In this document: piece after piece, positions 42,512-51,859 of the stretch
Numbering within the stretch: the first letter of the stretch is position 1
Layout of the letters: the number at the start of each line of letters is the position of its first letter
Source of the DNA: JACPPO01 sp965262505
GTDB taxonomy: Bacteria; Acidobacteriota; Vicinamibacteria; Vicinamibacterales; UBA2999
Direction: 5' to 3'
Assembly (NCBI GenBank): GCA_965262505.1
Contig: CBDHFM010000012.1
Location: 47,966-111,965, forward strand
Length of the DNA stretch: 64,000 nt
Translations under genes and position numbers: made by a program
Notes under the pieces: model-generated
The model's input: the letters and a program-made list of their open reading frames with translations, nothing else
Database searches by the model: none
Told to the model about the DNA's origin: nothing

Positions 42512-42575
42512 AATTTCATAATTATGAACTATGTAAGTTTGAAATTTCATAATTATGTATTTCTGTAAGTAATTT
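42512..42575. promoter_or_regulatory. Centromere/operator repeats upstream of parA2
   Basis: aatttcataattatg twice (42512-42526 and 42543-42557), each followed by a variant of tatgtaagt/ttctgtaagt, in AT-rich DNA. Confidence 0.65.
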
Positions 42576-42656
42576 CTTGTACGGATTGGCCAATTCCTGG
42601 AGCGAGGATGACCGGTAGCATGGGTCGGTCAGGATTCCGTGTGCCTCGATTTCCGC

Positions 42657-43042
42657 CTACGCCCCCGCGCCGATCACCGTGGTCGTGGTCTGGATCACCA
42701 GCGCGAGCGTCAGGTTGGATCCCACCACACATCGCGCCGCTCGTCGGCGCATCCAGTCGCGCGCCTTGGCGGGCGTCGGAGCCTTCCCGTAGAGATGCTT
42801 GCAGACGGAACGAACAACCGGACCAGCGACGGGAAAAACCGCCCGCCTCACGTCACCGACTCTGGACTGATGAGCCTGAGCGTGCGCCACGTCGAATAAC
42901 GGTCGATCGAGACGCGTCGATGCTCTTTTGTGGGGGTGCCGTCGAGCAGTTGTTGGAGGAATCTACCTCGCTTCGATGCTACCCGAAACTCGCCAGCCGC
43001 TTGTAAATATTGCCCGTCGCCGTGCCGGATTTCCCCGCTCAA
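42657..43042 (-). pseudogene. Decayed relaxation-gene end and virD4 leader
   Basis: Minus strand: LDGTPTKEHRRVSIDRYSTW, RTLRLISPESVT-stop corresponds to the end of the replication-relaxation gene (18474). It is followed by a leader with ctacgggaaggctccgacg, the sequence just before virD4 at 18820. The interlocking inverted repeats found at 18.66-18.81 kb are absent here. Confidence 0.75.
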
Positions 43043-43103
43043 TCCGCGCGAGTTCTTGGTGACTCTCCGGGTTGGTTTTGATGGGCGCAGCCGTCGGTCG
43101 TGC

Positions 43104-43150
43104 TGGTGTCCACGTTGAGCACGGGCTCGCCATTCACAAGGGTTTCACAT
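43104..43150 (-). pseudogene. Head of the MIRxTxVDGE gene beside repA2
   Basis: IICETLVNGEPVLNVDTSTT on the minus strand, like MIRTITVDGEDALHVDT at 6636 and MIRETLVDGEPVLDV beside repA1. The element lies divergently upstream of repA in both backbones. Confidence 0.6.
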
Positions 43151-43205
43151 ATTATGCGGCGATATTGCTCCGGGAAACAAAGGGTTAAAACATACTCACT
43201 CAACG

Positions 43206-44198
43206 ATGAGTCACCCCTCTCGACCAGTTCGGGGGTTCGTGCCCGTCGGCGACATAGCCGGCCGTCTTGGGTTGCCAGACGGGCGTGTCCTGATTCCCCG
43301 GCCGGCCACACTCGACGCGCAGCACCACTTCACCCAACTCGACCAGATAACGCAGCTCGTCGGCGCGAGTAAAACCGACGCCGACCTCGGCTTTATGGCG
43401 CGGCTGCTCGCGCTGTGCAGTCTGCCCCGCACCAATCCAGCCAATCGGAAAGAATACAAGCGCATCAATGGACCGTATACGCTCTACATGATTACCGGAG
43501 GCGGAAACAAACTCCCCTACGGCAACATCCCGCGTCTGCTCCTGGCGTGGGTCTGCACCGAAGCGGTCCGGACGCAATGCCGTGAACTGGTACTCGGTCG
43601 GTCGTTGTACGAGTTCATGCGAAAGCTCGGCATGGAGGATCGCAGCGGCGGCGCCCATGGCGAGCGGACGCGGCTGAAGAACCAGATGCGGCGGCTCTTT
43701 CATTCCCAAGTGGAATTGATTTACGAGGACGAACAGGGCGAACGGTTCATCGCGTCGCGGATCGCGGATCGCGGCGAGTTCTGGTGGGACGCTAAACAGT
43801 CCACCTCGCCGTCGTTATGGGACAGCACACTTCGGATCGGGGAAGAATTTTTCAATGAGATCGTCGCTCACCCGATCCCGCTCGACATGAACACCTTGAA
43901 ATCGCTCAAGCGGTCGCCACTCGGCCTCGACCTGTACTTCTGGCTCACGTACCGGACGTTCGCGCTCAAGTCCCCGCTGCGACTCTCATGGCGGCAACTC
44001 TACCGACAATTCGGCGCAGACCAGACCAAAGCGAACGATAACGTCACCGTCCAAAACTTCCGCCGGAAGGTTCTCCGCGAGTTCAAGAAGATCAAGATGG
44101 CTTGGCCGGACCTGCACTATCGGACGGTCCAAGGGGCGCTGGTTCTCTCGCCCTCGCCCTCGCGTATCCCACCCTCGCAACTACGCGTCGTGGAATAG
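43206..44198 (+). CDS. repA: RepA-type plasmid replication initiator 2
   Basis: 330 residues, same family and length as RepA1: SHPSRPVRGFVPVGDIAGRL, GFMARLLALCSLPRTNPANR, GNIPRLLLAWVCTEAVRTQC, LVLGRSLYEFMRKLGMEDRS, LKSLKRSPLGLDLYFWLTYR. Residues that contact iterons are expected to differ because its origin (46.0-46.2 kb) has other iterons. An IS3 element now separates the gene from that origin by 1.7 kb. Whether both reps are active in one cell cannot be told. Confidence 0.92.
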   Translation: MSHPSRPVRGFVPVGDIAGRLGLPDGRVLIPRPATLDAQHHFTQLDQITQLVGASKTDADLGFMARLLALCSLPRTNPANRKEYKRINGPYTLYMITGGGNKLPYGNIPRLLLAWVCTEAVRTQCRELVLGRSLYEFMRKLGMEDRSGGAHGERTRLKNQMRRLFHSQVELIYEDEQGERFIASRIADRGEFWWDAKQSTSPSLWDSTLRIGEEFFNEIVAHPIPLDMNTLKSLKRSPLGLDLYFWLTYRTFALKSPLRLSWRQLYRQFGADQTKANDNVTVQNFRRKVLREFKKIKMAWPDLHYRTVQGALVLSPSPSRIPPSQLRVVE

Positions 44199-44308
44199 AA
44201 GCGCGCTCGGTGATGAGGTTGGTCCGTGGCGTGCGACCGTGGGCAGGGCCCCTCACACCTTGGGAGGCCGGGCCGTGTCAACGTCTTTGAGACAACCTGG
44301 TTCAGCAT

Positions 44309-45418
44309 TTACTGTAGCGACTCCACGCCATCGACGCGGTGCAACGACGACCGATCGAGCGGCGGTCGCGGCCGGGCAACGACCGCATGCTGCGAGTCGT
44401 CCGGGGTGCCGGTCGTCGGTCCTGGGGCATCCTGGCGGGTCGTTTTCGCCGGCGGATTGATCCATACGGCGGTCGGCAAGGTTTCTGGGCGTGGTGGTCC
44501 GCTGACGAATCGCTCCGGATGCGCGGCGTAGGCCACGAGGCGGGTGCGGTGACGCAGGTCGAGGATCGCCGGCGCGCGGCCGTAATGCACGGCGGCCGGC
44601 GTGAGATAGCTGAGGCCGCTGTGGTGGTGGGCGTCATTGTACCAAGCCAAGAGGTCGTGGCAGATGGCGCGCGCGTGTTCGAGTGCGCCGAACCGCTTCG
44701 GAAACGCCGGCCGATACTTGAAGGTGCGAAACTGCGCCTCCGAGAACGGATTGTCATTGCTCACGCGCGGCCGCGAGTGGCTGGCCGCGATGCCGAGGTC
44801 GGAGAACAACAGCGCGACGAGCTTGCTGCGCATGGGCGCGCCGCGGTCGGCGTGAATCGTGAGCTGCTGCGGCTGGATGCGCTGCTTCGCGCAGGTCTGC
44901 TCGATCAAGCGCTCGGCCAGGTGGGCGCTCTCCTTGACCGCCACCATCCAGCCCACGACGTAGCGGCTGAAGAGGTCGAGGATCACATACAGCGAGTAGT
45001 AGAGATAGGGGACCGGGCCCTTCAGCTTGGTGATGTCCCAGGACCAGACCTGATTCGGCGCCGTCGCGACGAGCTCGGGTTTGACGTACGCCGGATGCCG
45101 CACCTGGTCGCGGCGCTCCCGCACTTCGTCGGCCTCGGCGAGCACCCGATACATCGTGCGCGGGGAGCAGAGGTATGTCTGCTCCTCAAGCAACGTCGCA
45201 TAGACTTCGGCGGGCGATTGATCGACAAACCGCGCGCTGTGCAACGTGTCGCGGACGGCTCGCCGTTCGGCAGGGACCAGCGCGCGCGGCGACGGCGCGC
45301 GGGGCCGCCGGGGCGGCGTGGGCCGGCGCCGCCGATAGAGCGACGCGCGGGACACACCGATGCTCTGACACAACGCCGACGTCTCGCCCTTCGCCGTGAC
45401 GGCCTCGATCGCGCGCAT
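44309..45418 (-). CDS. IS3-family transposase OrfB (DDE integrase domain)
   Basis: 369 residues. N-terminal HTH_21-like part (LCQSIGVSRASLYRRRRPTP), then the rve integrase core: VWSWDITKLKGPVPYLYYSL (first Asp), YVILDLFSRYVVGWMVAVKE, IHADRGAPMRSKLVALLFSD, and SNDNPFSEAQFRTFKYRPAF (Glu). The start overlaps the orfA stop (atga). In the -1 frame it is continuous with the orfA slippery site. Confidence 0.93.
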   Translation of the reverse strand: MRAIEAVTAKGETSALCQSIGVSRASLYRRRRPTPPRRPRAPSPRALVPAERRAVRDTLHSARFVDQSPAEVYATLLEEQTYLCSPRTMYRVLAEADEVRERRDQVRHPAYVKPELVATAPNQVWSWDITKLKGPVPYLYYSLYVILDLFSRYVVGWMVAVKESAHLAERLIEQTCAKQRIQPQQLTIHADRGAPMRSKLVALLFSDLGIAASHSRPRVSNDNPFSEAQFRTFKYRPAFPKRFGALEHARAICHDLLAWYNDAHHHSGLSYLTPAAVHYGRAPAILDLRHRTRLVAYAAHPERFVSGPPRPETLPTAVWINPPAKTTRQDAPGPTTGTPDDSQHAVVARPRPPLDRSSLHRVDGVESLQ

Positions 45419-45906
45419 CAGTCGGTCTCGTCGGTGTCGAGGGGTGTCAGGGGGATCTCCAGGATCTCGGCAACTTTTTTTTGGAGGGCGATGATCGTCT
45501 CGGCCCGCTGCAGCTTCCGCTGGAGCCTGCGGTTCTCGGCTTCCAACTGCTTCACACGCGGGTCGATCGGACGTGGGGTCGGGCCGCGCCGACGTCCCCG
45601 CATGTCCAGCAGGGCGCCCTGCTCACGCTGCCGTCGCCAGTTCGCCAAGTGCGAGCTATACAAGCCTTCTCGGCGCAGCAGCGCCCCCAGCTCGCCAGGC
45701 CGCTTGCACGCGTCCGCCCGCTTGAGGATGCGGAGCCGATACCCCGCCGTGAACCGGCGGCGCTGGGCTTTCGCCGGCACTTCAGGATCGGGTGCCGTCG
45801 CGGCTGACGTAGCCGTGGGCCCGAAGGCTCCGGTCGCCCTACGGGCTCCCTCCGCCTTCGGCCCCACGACCACGTCCATCTCCACGGCTGGTGGCATGCG
45901 ATTCAT
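45418..45906 (-). CDS. IS3-family transposase OrfA
   Basis: 162 residues: helix-turn-helix (RFTAGYRLRILKRADACKRP, GLYSSHLANWRRQREQG) and a leucine-zipper helix (VKQLEAENRRLQRKLQRAET). An A8 run in LQKKVAEI provides a -1 frameshift site, so an OrfAB fusion can be made, as in other IS3 elements. Confidence 0.9.
   Translation of the reverse strand: MNRMPPAVEMDVVVGPKAEGARRATGAFGPTATSAATAPDPEVPAKAQRRRFTAGYRLRILKRADACKRPGELGALLRREGLYSSHLANWRRQREQGALLDMRGRRRGPTPRPIDPRVKQLEAENRRLQRKLQRAETIIALQKKVAEILEIPLTPLDTDETD
45475..45482 (-). promoter_or_regulatory. Programmed -1 frameshift site of the IS3 element
   Basis: Eight A on the minus strand in the frame ca-A-AAA-AAA-g. Slipping back one base enters the orfB frame, which is open from here to the orfB ATG (reads SCRDPGDPPDTPRHRRDRL). 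Confidence 0.7.
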
Positions 45907-46027
45907 CCATCAAACCCTCCCCGCCCCGACACTAATCTCAATAAGGAGGTTGTCTCATAGATCATTGGCACAGGGGGGGCTCCCATCGGCTCTCTGCAGC
46001 CACCGTAGCGCCTTTTACACGGGGAGA

Positions 46028-46225
46028 TTTCCACAAAACCCTGTGATTTTAAAAGTTTTCCGGCGGGTAAACGGGACACAATGTCTATCGGGTAAACGGG
46101 ACACAATGATCCTTGATCTATCGGGTAAACGGGACACACGTACATATAGTACAGATCAAGTAATACGTACGTACAAGCACGTAAAAGCCGTCGAGTTGTC
46201 TATTTTTAAGACGACAGGCCGCTGT
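46028..46225. other. Iteron replication origin 2
   Basis: Reverse orientation relative to origin 1: DnaA-box-like tttccacaa (46028-46036), three iterons gggtaaacgggacaca (46065-46080, 46090-46105, 46123-46138; spacing 25 and 33), a gtac-rich AT stretch, then acaggccgctgt (46214-46225). It lies behind repA2 apart from the inserted IS3. 46226-46585 holds no gene I can support. Confidence 0.82.
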
Positions 46226-46585
46226 TCTCCTTGGACACGGATTTCGGAAGAATCCAAAGGTTTCAGGAGGTGGGAAGAGAGGATTTAATCGCGAAAGGTG
46301 ACTAGATAAACTGTTGAATGCGGCGCTGGACAGGAACACCGTCCACTGGGGAGACGAGCCCACACGAGATGGTGGTGTGACCCAACATATTATTTCGAGT
46401 GGAACCGACCGGTTTTACAACTGCCGAGCACCCGTAGAGTAAACTGTCGCAGCGGTGCGGCTCAAACGCCGAAGAGGGGAGAAGGATACCCATCGATTCG
46501 GATTTCCCGGTCACGACAGATCGTGACCGGTGACGGCACTCAGTCCGCTATACTCAACAATTCAAACATTTCAAGGAGTTTTATT

Positions 46586-46954
46586 TTGCCGAGATTCCTC
46601 GCCCTGTATCGTGGCGGCGACGCCAGGAAGCTTTCACCAAAGGAAAACGAAATCCTCTCCAAAAAGTGGAGTCTATACAGGGAGAAGCTGGTCAAGGCCG
46701 GTGCCCTGAAGGATGGCGGTCGCGTGCAAAGTTCAGCGGCCACGCAATTAGTTGGTAAAGCCCGGGAGATCAAGGAAAAGCGCGTCGGGAATCATGCCAG
46801 TTTCGTGGATAGCTACTGCCTACTGGAAGGCAAGAGCATGAAAGCGCTTCAACGACTTTCGAAGACGTGCCCTCATTTAACCATGATGGACGGCACCATT
46901 GAGATTATTCCTGTGATCGAGGAGGCCATCACAACCCCTCCTGAAAGTGCGTGA
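46586..46954 (+). CDS. YCII-related domain protein
   Basis: 122 residues starting at a TTG with aaggag seven bases upstream: PRFLALYRGGDARKLSPKEN, EILSKKWSLYREKLVKAGAL, SFVDSYCLLEGKSMKALQRL, KTCPHLTMMDGTIEIIPV. This is the dimeric alpha+beta YCII fold, a family of small putative enzymes. The in-frame ATG at 46523 has no ribosome site. Base use is less GC-rich than its neighbours, suggesting separate origin. Confidence 0.78.
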   Translation: MPRFLALYRGGDARKLSPKENEILSKKWSLYREKLVKAGALKDGGRVQSSAATQLVGKAREIKEKRVGNHASFVDSYCLLEGKSMKALQRLSKTCPHLTMMDGTIEIIPVIEEAITTPPESA

Positions 46955-47140
46955 TAAGGGACCGGGGCTGGTCTCACGGCCAGAGTTCCTTGGCTGACCT
47001 AAGGAGGATCGCCACGGGCACGCCAAGGATCTAATGGCTTTACACCACCAGGAACCCTGGAGAGAGCGGTCCCACCGCCAGCCGTAGAAATCCCCTACCC
47101 GGCGGGCACCGTTGGCGCCTGTGCCTCGCATAGTTTTCAG

Positions 47141-47710
47141 ATGCGCTACTTCTTTGGATTATTGACGGTGACGTGGCTGGTTGCTGCAGGCACGCTCCAG
47201 GCTCAAGACTTTACGGTCTTTGGCGGATTCCAGCACCCTGGCACCCTCACGCTGAGGTCAGGAGTGGAGGGGGTAGGCCGTGTTGCTGGAGTGCAGTCTG
47301 GAACCTCCCTGGACGAGGTTCGGATTAACCCTAATGATTTTGGAATCACCGGAGTACGGTTGTACCTTTCGGCCGCACCGTTGGGACTGGAGCACACCGT
47401 CGCGTACATCCCAACCTTTATTGACACCGAGGGCCGCGCCTTTCTCTACAGTACGAATCTACGGCTGGAATTACCCACCGGTAGATTCCGGCCTTACGCG
47501 ACCGCCGGTGGAGGTTTGTTTTATGGTGGCGGTGACGGGATTGCCAGCTTCGGCACGAAGTACAGTTTCAACTATGGGGCTGGGATGATAGTGCAGTTTA
47601 CGGGACTCCTCGGGCTTCGCTTTGATGCCCGCATGTATTCGATACGCGGCATTGAGGAACACCCGCTGAATCTTCTCGAGGCGAGTGGTGGGATCTTTGT
47701 TGGATTTTAA
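47141..47710 (+). CDS. Outer-membrane beta-barrel protein
   Basis: 189 residues: signal peptide MRYFFGLLTVTWLVAAGTLQ (cleavage after QAQ), then alternating beta strands (FTVFGGFQHPGTLTLRSGVE, VRLYLSAAPLGLEHTVAYIP, RPYATAGGGLFYGGGDGIAS) ending in the C-terminal aromatic GGIFVGF typical of Bam-assembled barrels. An 8-10-strand porin-like protein of unknown specificity. Lower GC than the rest of the window. Confidence 0.8.
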   Translation: MRYFFGLLTVTWLVAAGTLQAQDFTVFGGFQHPGTLTLRSGVEGVGRVAGVQSGTSLDEVRINPNDFGITGVRLYLSAAPLGLEHTVAYIPTFIDTEGRAFLYSTNLRLELPTGRFRPYATAGGGLFYGGGDGIASFGTKYSFNYGAGMIVQFTGLLGLRFDARMYSIRGIEEHPLNLLEASGGIFVGF

Positions 47711-47767
47711 AACGGATTTTGCTTATATATAGCACGCTCCCGTGGCACTCCTGACGCGCAGGGGGGT

Positions 47768-48110
47768 GCCAATGACCGCGTACTTGATGAATCTCCGGCT
47801 CCGGGTGCTATGCCATGCGGATACGGGTTTCCCGCCCAACGAGTTCACCGAGAAGTATTCTGTCAGCCGCGCATTCCATCGACCTGGCCGCAGACACCCT
47901 CAGAACTGTCGCTTCTAATAACATATTCGCTGTGTGTTCGTATGGTCGCTCGGCTGAAACAGCATCACCGCGAGAGCGGCGAGATCGCGCCACGGTCACC
48001 AAGTGGGGGGCCAGGACGGGCCGCGGCCCATGTCGTTGGGCCCGCGGGGCAATGCCATCGGTCTCGCGCCGGCGTTATTTGAGCCGTCGGACCTACGAGG
48101 CGCTCACAGG
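47768..48110 (+). pseudogene. Degenerate copy of an IS630-type transposase head
   Basis: MTAYLMNLRLRVLCHADTGF, PPNEFTEKYSVSRAF (47772 on) is a decayed copy of the sequence at 48329 (MAAYSMDLRLRVLRDAAAGL). It shifts frame into MVARLKQHHRESGEIAPRSP. Several indels; not functional. Confidence 0.7.
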
Positions 48111-48328
48111 GTAGGTTACGGTCACCGCCGCGGCGGATCAACCGGCGTCACGCTCGAGCAAAAACGCGTTCGCGAAGATCTTGAAGATCTTATGGAAGAG
48201 GCGCGCACGGACCCGCCTGTGTGGGCGTTGCACACAGAAGTACCATAACCCGCCTATCGAGGCCTAAAGCGAATTGCACTTGTACGTAGTACGCGGGTTG
48301 TGGTACTCCTGTGGCGCAGGAGGTGGCC

Positions 48329-48930
48329 ATGGCCGCGTACTCGATGGACCTACGACTCCGGGTGCTGCGCGATGCGGCCGCGGGGTTGCCGTCGGACGAA
48401 CTCGCCGAGAAGTACTCCGTCAATCGCGCGTGGGTCGATCGGCTGAAGCCGCGGCGGCGCGAAACCGGCGAGGTGGCGCCCCGCAAGCAAACCCGCTGGC
48501 GCCCGCCGATCCTCCACGCCCAGCTCACGGAGCTGGCGGCCCTGACCCGCGAGCAGCCGGATCGCCCGCTGGCCGAATGACAGGAGGCCCTGCGCACGCC
48601 GGCGAGTCTCCCCACGCTGTGCCGCACGATCAAACGGCTCGGCGTCCGGTTTAAAAAAACGGGACACGCGTCGGAACACGCTCGCGCTGACGTCCGCCGC
48701 GCCCGCACGGCCTGGCGCGCCGCGGCGCCGACGCTCGATCCCGCGCGCCTCGTGTTTCTCGATGAGAGTGGTGTGCGGACTGATCTGATTCGCCGCGCTG
48801 GCCGCGGGCTGTCCGGCGCCCGGGTCCCCGACCACACGCCGGATGGCCGCTGGCACACCACGACGTTTCTCTGAGCGTTGCGCGTGACAGGCCTCACCGC
48901 TGATGGCCAACTGGAAGAAGACGGCTCGAT
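48329..48930 (+). pseudogene. IS630-type transposase, interrupted and truncated
   Basis: MAAYSMDLRLRVLRDAAAGL, SDELAEKYSVNRAWVDRLKP (helix-turn-helix), stop at 48578. The frame then continues SLPTLCRTIKRLGVRFKKTG and DPARLVFLDESGVRTDL (first catalytic Asp) to TTTFL-stop (48874). The last part, including the third acidic residue, is lost where an IS3 remnant begins. Confidence 0.8.
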
Positions 48931-48959
48931 AGACGGTGCTGGCCGGCTTTCTCGGGGAA

Positions 48960-49390
48960 CCACGAGCGGCAGGAGGCCTCTCGGGAGACCGAGGTCCAGG
49001 AGCTGCGGGCAAAGATCGGAGAACTCGTCATCGCGCGGGATTTTTTATCGAAGGCCTTCGGTCGGTGAGCCGCGGCCGGAGAGTCGAGATGGTCGATCCC
49101 ACCACGGATCAGCATCGTACGGCAATGCCGCTTGGTGTCGATCACCCGCTCGTCGTTCTACTACGCGGGCACGGGCGAGAGCCCGTTGACCCTGCGCCTG
49201 AGGCGGTTGATCATCGACGAGCAGTTCTTGGAGACGCCGTTCTACGGCTCGCGGCAGATGACACGCTGGCTCCGCCGTCAGGGCGACATGGTCTCTCGCA
49301 AGCGGGGGCGCCGCCTGATGCGACTGCTGGGGGTGCACGCGCTCTACCAGCGGCCTAGGACGTCTCAGCCGCACCCGGCGCACCGGATCT
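48960..49390 (+). pseudogene. IS3-family remnant (end of orfA, start of orfB)
   Basis: [27 protein letters not shown]-stop (orfA end, ~48975-49068), then [60 protein letters not shown] and [16 protein letters not shown] (orfB start). The catalytic core is missing: at ~49388 it joins an antisense transporter fragment. Confidence 0.8.
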
Positions 49391-49775
49391 ATCATGGCGT
49401 GGCGATCGTCGGTGATACGGTATTTCACGGCCAGCACCGCTTCAGCGAACTTGGTGGCCATCCCGACCAGGCCGGTCATCCACATCCAGAAGAGTGCGCC
49501 GGGGCCGCCGGCCGCGAGGGCGGTGGCGACGCCCGCGATGTTGCCGGTGCCGACGGTCGCCGCCAAGGCCGTCATGAGCGCCTGATAGTGGGAAACATCA
49601 CCCGTACCGCCTGTCTCGTCGCGGACGACCAGCGCGAGTCGTAGACTCGGTACAAGTGTTGTGAACTGCACGCCCCGGAGGCGGAGCGTGAGGAAAATGC
49701 CCGTGCCGACGAGCAGCGCGAGCAGCGGTGGGCCCCACACGACGTCGGAGAGCGTGGTGAGGGTCGTCTCGAGGA
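49391..49775 (-). pseudogene. Fragment of a sodium:alanine symporter (AGCS) gene
   Basis: Minus strand: [86 protein letters not shown]. This is the N-terminal quarter of an AGCS transporter (the [14 protein letters not shown] motif is diagnostic). The IS3 remnant cuts it at ~49390. No start codon is clear at its 5' side. Confidence 0.85.
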
Positions 49776-49986
49776 ATAATCTTCAGTGCCTACTAGTGTC
49801 TGGTTCCAAGGCTTGCCTGTCGGTGCTAAAACTTCATCGTCGCATCGCGAGACGGACGTGACGGCTGGTAAGTCCGGTGCCAGGCCCCTGTCGAACCCCT
49901 TAAAGACCCCGATGCCACGTCCGTTCCCAGCGCCGGGCGAACGTCCGGAGCATGTAGCGGCGGTGTCACGTGGGCACATAGTTGGA

Positions 49987-50016
49987 TTGACAAGGTAGCC
50001 ACTAGTTGCTACCTTG
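49987..50016 (+). promoter_or_regulatory. Promoter and operator of the second TA pair
   Basis: ttgaca (49987-49992), 17-base spacer, tacctt. The inverted repeat caaggtagc/gctaccttg (49991-49999 and 50008-50016) lies directly over it, a usual arrangement for autorepression. 49776-49986 holds no gene. Confidence 0.65.
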
Positions 50017-50022
50017 TAATAC

Positions 50023-50313
50023 ATGAGATCGGTTGGAATCAAGATGCTCAACAACCGTCTAAGCGAGTACGTGCGGCTGGCGTCATCGGGCGAAACCGTT
50101 CTGGTGACAGATCGTGACCGAGTCGTCGCTGAAATCGGGCCACCGCGAGAAACCAGGAGCCCGATTCTTGCCGACATACAACTGGCCGAGGCGGTGCGCA
50201 AGGGCTGGTTGACGCCACCGGCGCTGCTCGTTGGGGAGCCTCCTCTGCCGGCACCGGTGGCACCACTCCGAGACCTTCTCGCTGAATTAGAGGGTGATAG
50301 AAGCGAACGGTGA
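50023..50313 (+). CDS. Phd/YefM-family antitoxin 2
   Basis: 96 residues: MRSVGIKMLNNRLSEYVRLA, SSGETVLVTDRDRVVAEIGP, then a longer C-terminal tail that should wrap the toxin (LADIQLAEAVRKGWLTPPAL). The stop overlaps the toxin start (atga-type, 50310-50313). Expressed from the operator-bearing promoter just upstream. Confidence 0.88.
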   Translation: MRSVGIKMLNNRLSEYVRLASSGETVLVTDRDRVVAEIGPPRETRSPILADIQLAEAVRKGWLTPPALLVGEPPLPAPVAPLRDLLAELEGDRSER

Positions 50314-50711
50314 TCTATCTCGATACCTCGGTTGTGCTTGCCCAGCTGCTGGCCGAAGACCACCGTCCGCCCGCCTCGCTTTGGAGCGAGACCTTGGTGG
50401 CCAGCCGGTTGATGGAGTACGAGATCTGGACCCGGCTGCACGCGCGCACGCTTGCCGATTCCCACGGCGAGTCGGCCCGCCGCCTCATCGGACGAATCGC
50501 GCTGTTAGAGCTTTCTCCACCGGTGCTTGAACGCGCGCTGGAGGCCTTTCCAGAGTCTGTTCCCGTGCGCACGCTCGATGCCCTACATCTGGCGTCCTGC
50601 GAATACCTGAGCCACCTGGGCCAGGCGATCGCACTGGCCAGCTATGACCACCGGATGACCGCCATCGCCCGTGCCATGAACATCCCCCTCTTTGACCTGG
50701 AACCCTCCTGA
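50310..50711 (+). CDS. vapC: PIN-domain (VapC-like) toxin 2
   Basis: 133 residues. N-terminal Asp in MIYLDTSVVLAQLLAEDHRP, LMEYEIWTRLHARTLADSHG, RTLDALHLASCEYL with the conserved LDALHLA motif, and LASYDHRMTAIARAMNIPLF at the end. The start codon is GTG. A different PIN subfamily from the toxin at 30.3 kb. Confidence 0.93.
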   Translation: MIYLDTSVVLAQLLAEDHRPPASLWSETLVASRLMEYEIWTRLHARTLADSHGESARRLIGRIALLELSPPVLERALEAFPESVPVRTLDALHLASCEYLSHLGQAIALASYDHRMTAIARAMNIPLFDLEPS

Positions 50712-50830
50712 ATCAGTTGCGGGAGCGATGGGGGATGAGGAGCAAAGACGAACAGCAGAAACCGCGGCGGGAGCGCGCGAGGGGATCGGACGCTTTTCGG
50801 CTGATGGCGGGGTAGTGTCCTCGTGAATGA

Positions 50831-50959
50831 ATGGAAGTCCCTGACGAGCTGCGGTGGCTGCTCCTGGGCCTGGCCGGGCTGGTCGTGCTGCGCCTGGTGC
50901 GCGGGCTCCTGCGGCTCCTGATGGGTGGGTCATCCCGGAGATTCCAGGCCCGGCCCTGA
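50831..50959 (+). CDS. Very small membrane protein
   Basis: 42 residues: MEVPDELRWLLLGLAGLVVL, RLVRGLLRLLMGGSSRRFQ. One hydrophobic helix flanked by Arg. A downstream frame (50960-51220) also reads as a hydrophobic helix (VAGAIAAGLLLLRRVLPAIV), so this may be a frameshifted larger membrane protein. Unrecognised. 51221-51859 has no gene I can support. Confidence 0.35.
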   Translation: MEVPDELRWLLLGLAGLVVLRLVRGLLRLLMGGSSRRFQARP

Positions 50960-51859
50960 CGGGCCTCGTGGCCGGCGCGATCGCGGCCGGGCTCTTGCTC
51001 CTGCGCCGTGTCTTGCCGGCCATTGTCGCATTCGTCCTGGTTGGCAGGGGCGTCGGACGCGCCGCGCGCCGCGCTAAGGGCGTGCGCGGCAGCCGCCTGC
51101 ATGCCGGCATCGCTATCGCGGAGGACGCGTTCGCGAAGCGGCGCGGGCCGTCGCATCTCGGCGGCGTCAACGGCTGGTGCCGTCCTCCGCTTGTCTGTTT
51201 ACGATTGGCGAGGAATGGGCCTTGAGATGGCCCAGCCCAGGCGGCGCCTCTGGCAAAGCGCCGCCGGGCAGGCGGTGGTCGGACCGTGTCCTTCGCGGGC
51301 CGTCGAGGGGCCGTAGCGCAGTGTGGTCGCCCGTATCATTGGCATTCTTGGCATCGCCGCATCCGTGAGGTCAAGTTTCGGCTTATCACCAGGAGATGTC
51401 ACATTCTGGGAGTGATGGAAGAAAGGCGAGCCAAGTCCTGCGACAGGCGCCGGGCTGCCTTGGAACTCGCGCGTCTCATGGTCGTCCACGAGATCGAAGG
51501 CCACCCGCTCGGCCTTGATCGCGGTCTTGAGCACCGGTGTTTTCGGCGGCAATCCCAGACGCAACTTGAGAACCACCCAAGACCGACGCATATTATGGTC
51601 CACCTAGAGCGACTCCATCCGCGAGCTGACGGGAGACTACAACTGGCGGCAGAACAAGTAAGTCGAACTTCCGACTCCTCACGCCGCTCAATCGGCCTGA
51701 ACGTACGATCTTGCCCGTTTGGTGAGGTGACCCCTGCTTGCCTATGGCCGAAGTGGAAATGCGCTCGACGAGATTCCGCGTCACCGTTCACTGCCGGCGG
51801 TCATCGATACGTCGCGTATCGCCTGCCGCGCGGTAGAGGCCGTCCTGGACGAGTGGCCG

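Larger units (their letters stand above)
44288..45957 (-). mobile_element. IS3-family element, complete (1670 bp)
   Basis: Ends tgagacaacct (44288-44298) and aggttgtctca (45947-45957) are perfect 11-base inverted repeats. It carries orfA and orfB with a frameshift signal. It sits between repA2 and its origin. No 3-base target duplication is visible (ctt/tag). Confidence 0.88.

Noticed and set aside
46065..46138. Possible CRISPR array
   Set aside because: Three 16-base repeats with 9- and 17-base gaps, no cas genes, behind repA2: iterons.
44339..46288. 649-codon open frame on the plus strand
   Set aside because: Runs antisense through both IS3 transposase genes and on into the iterons; no family signal.
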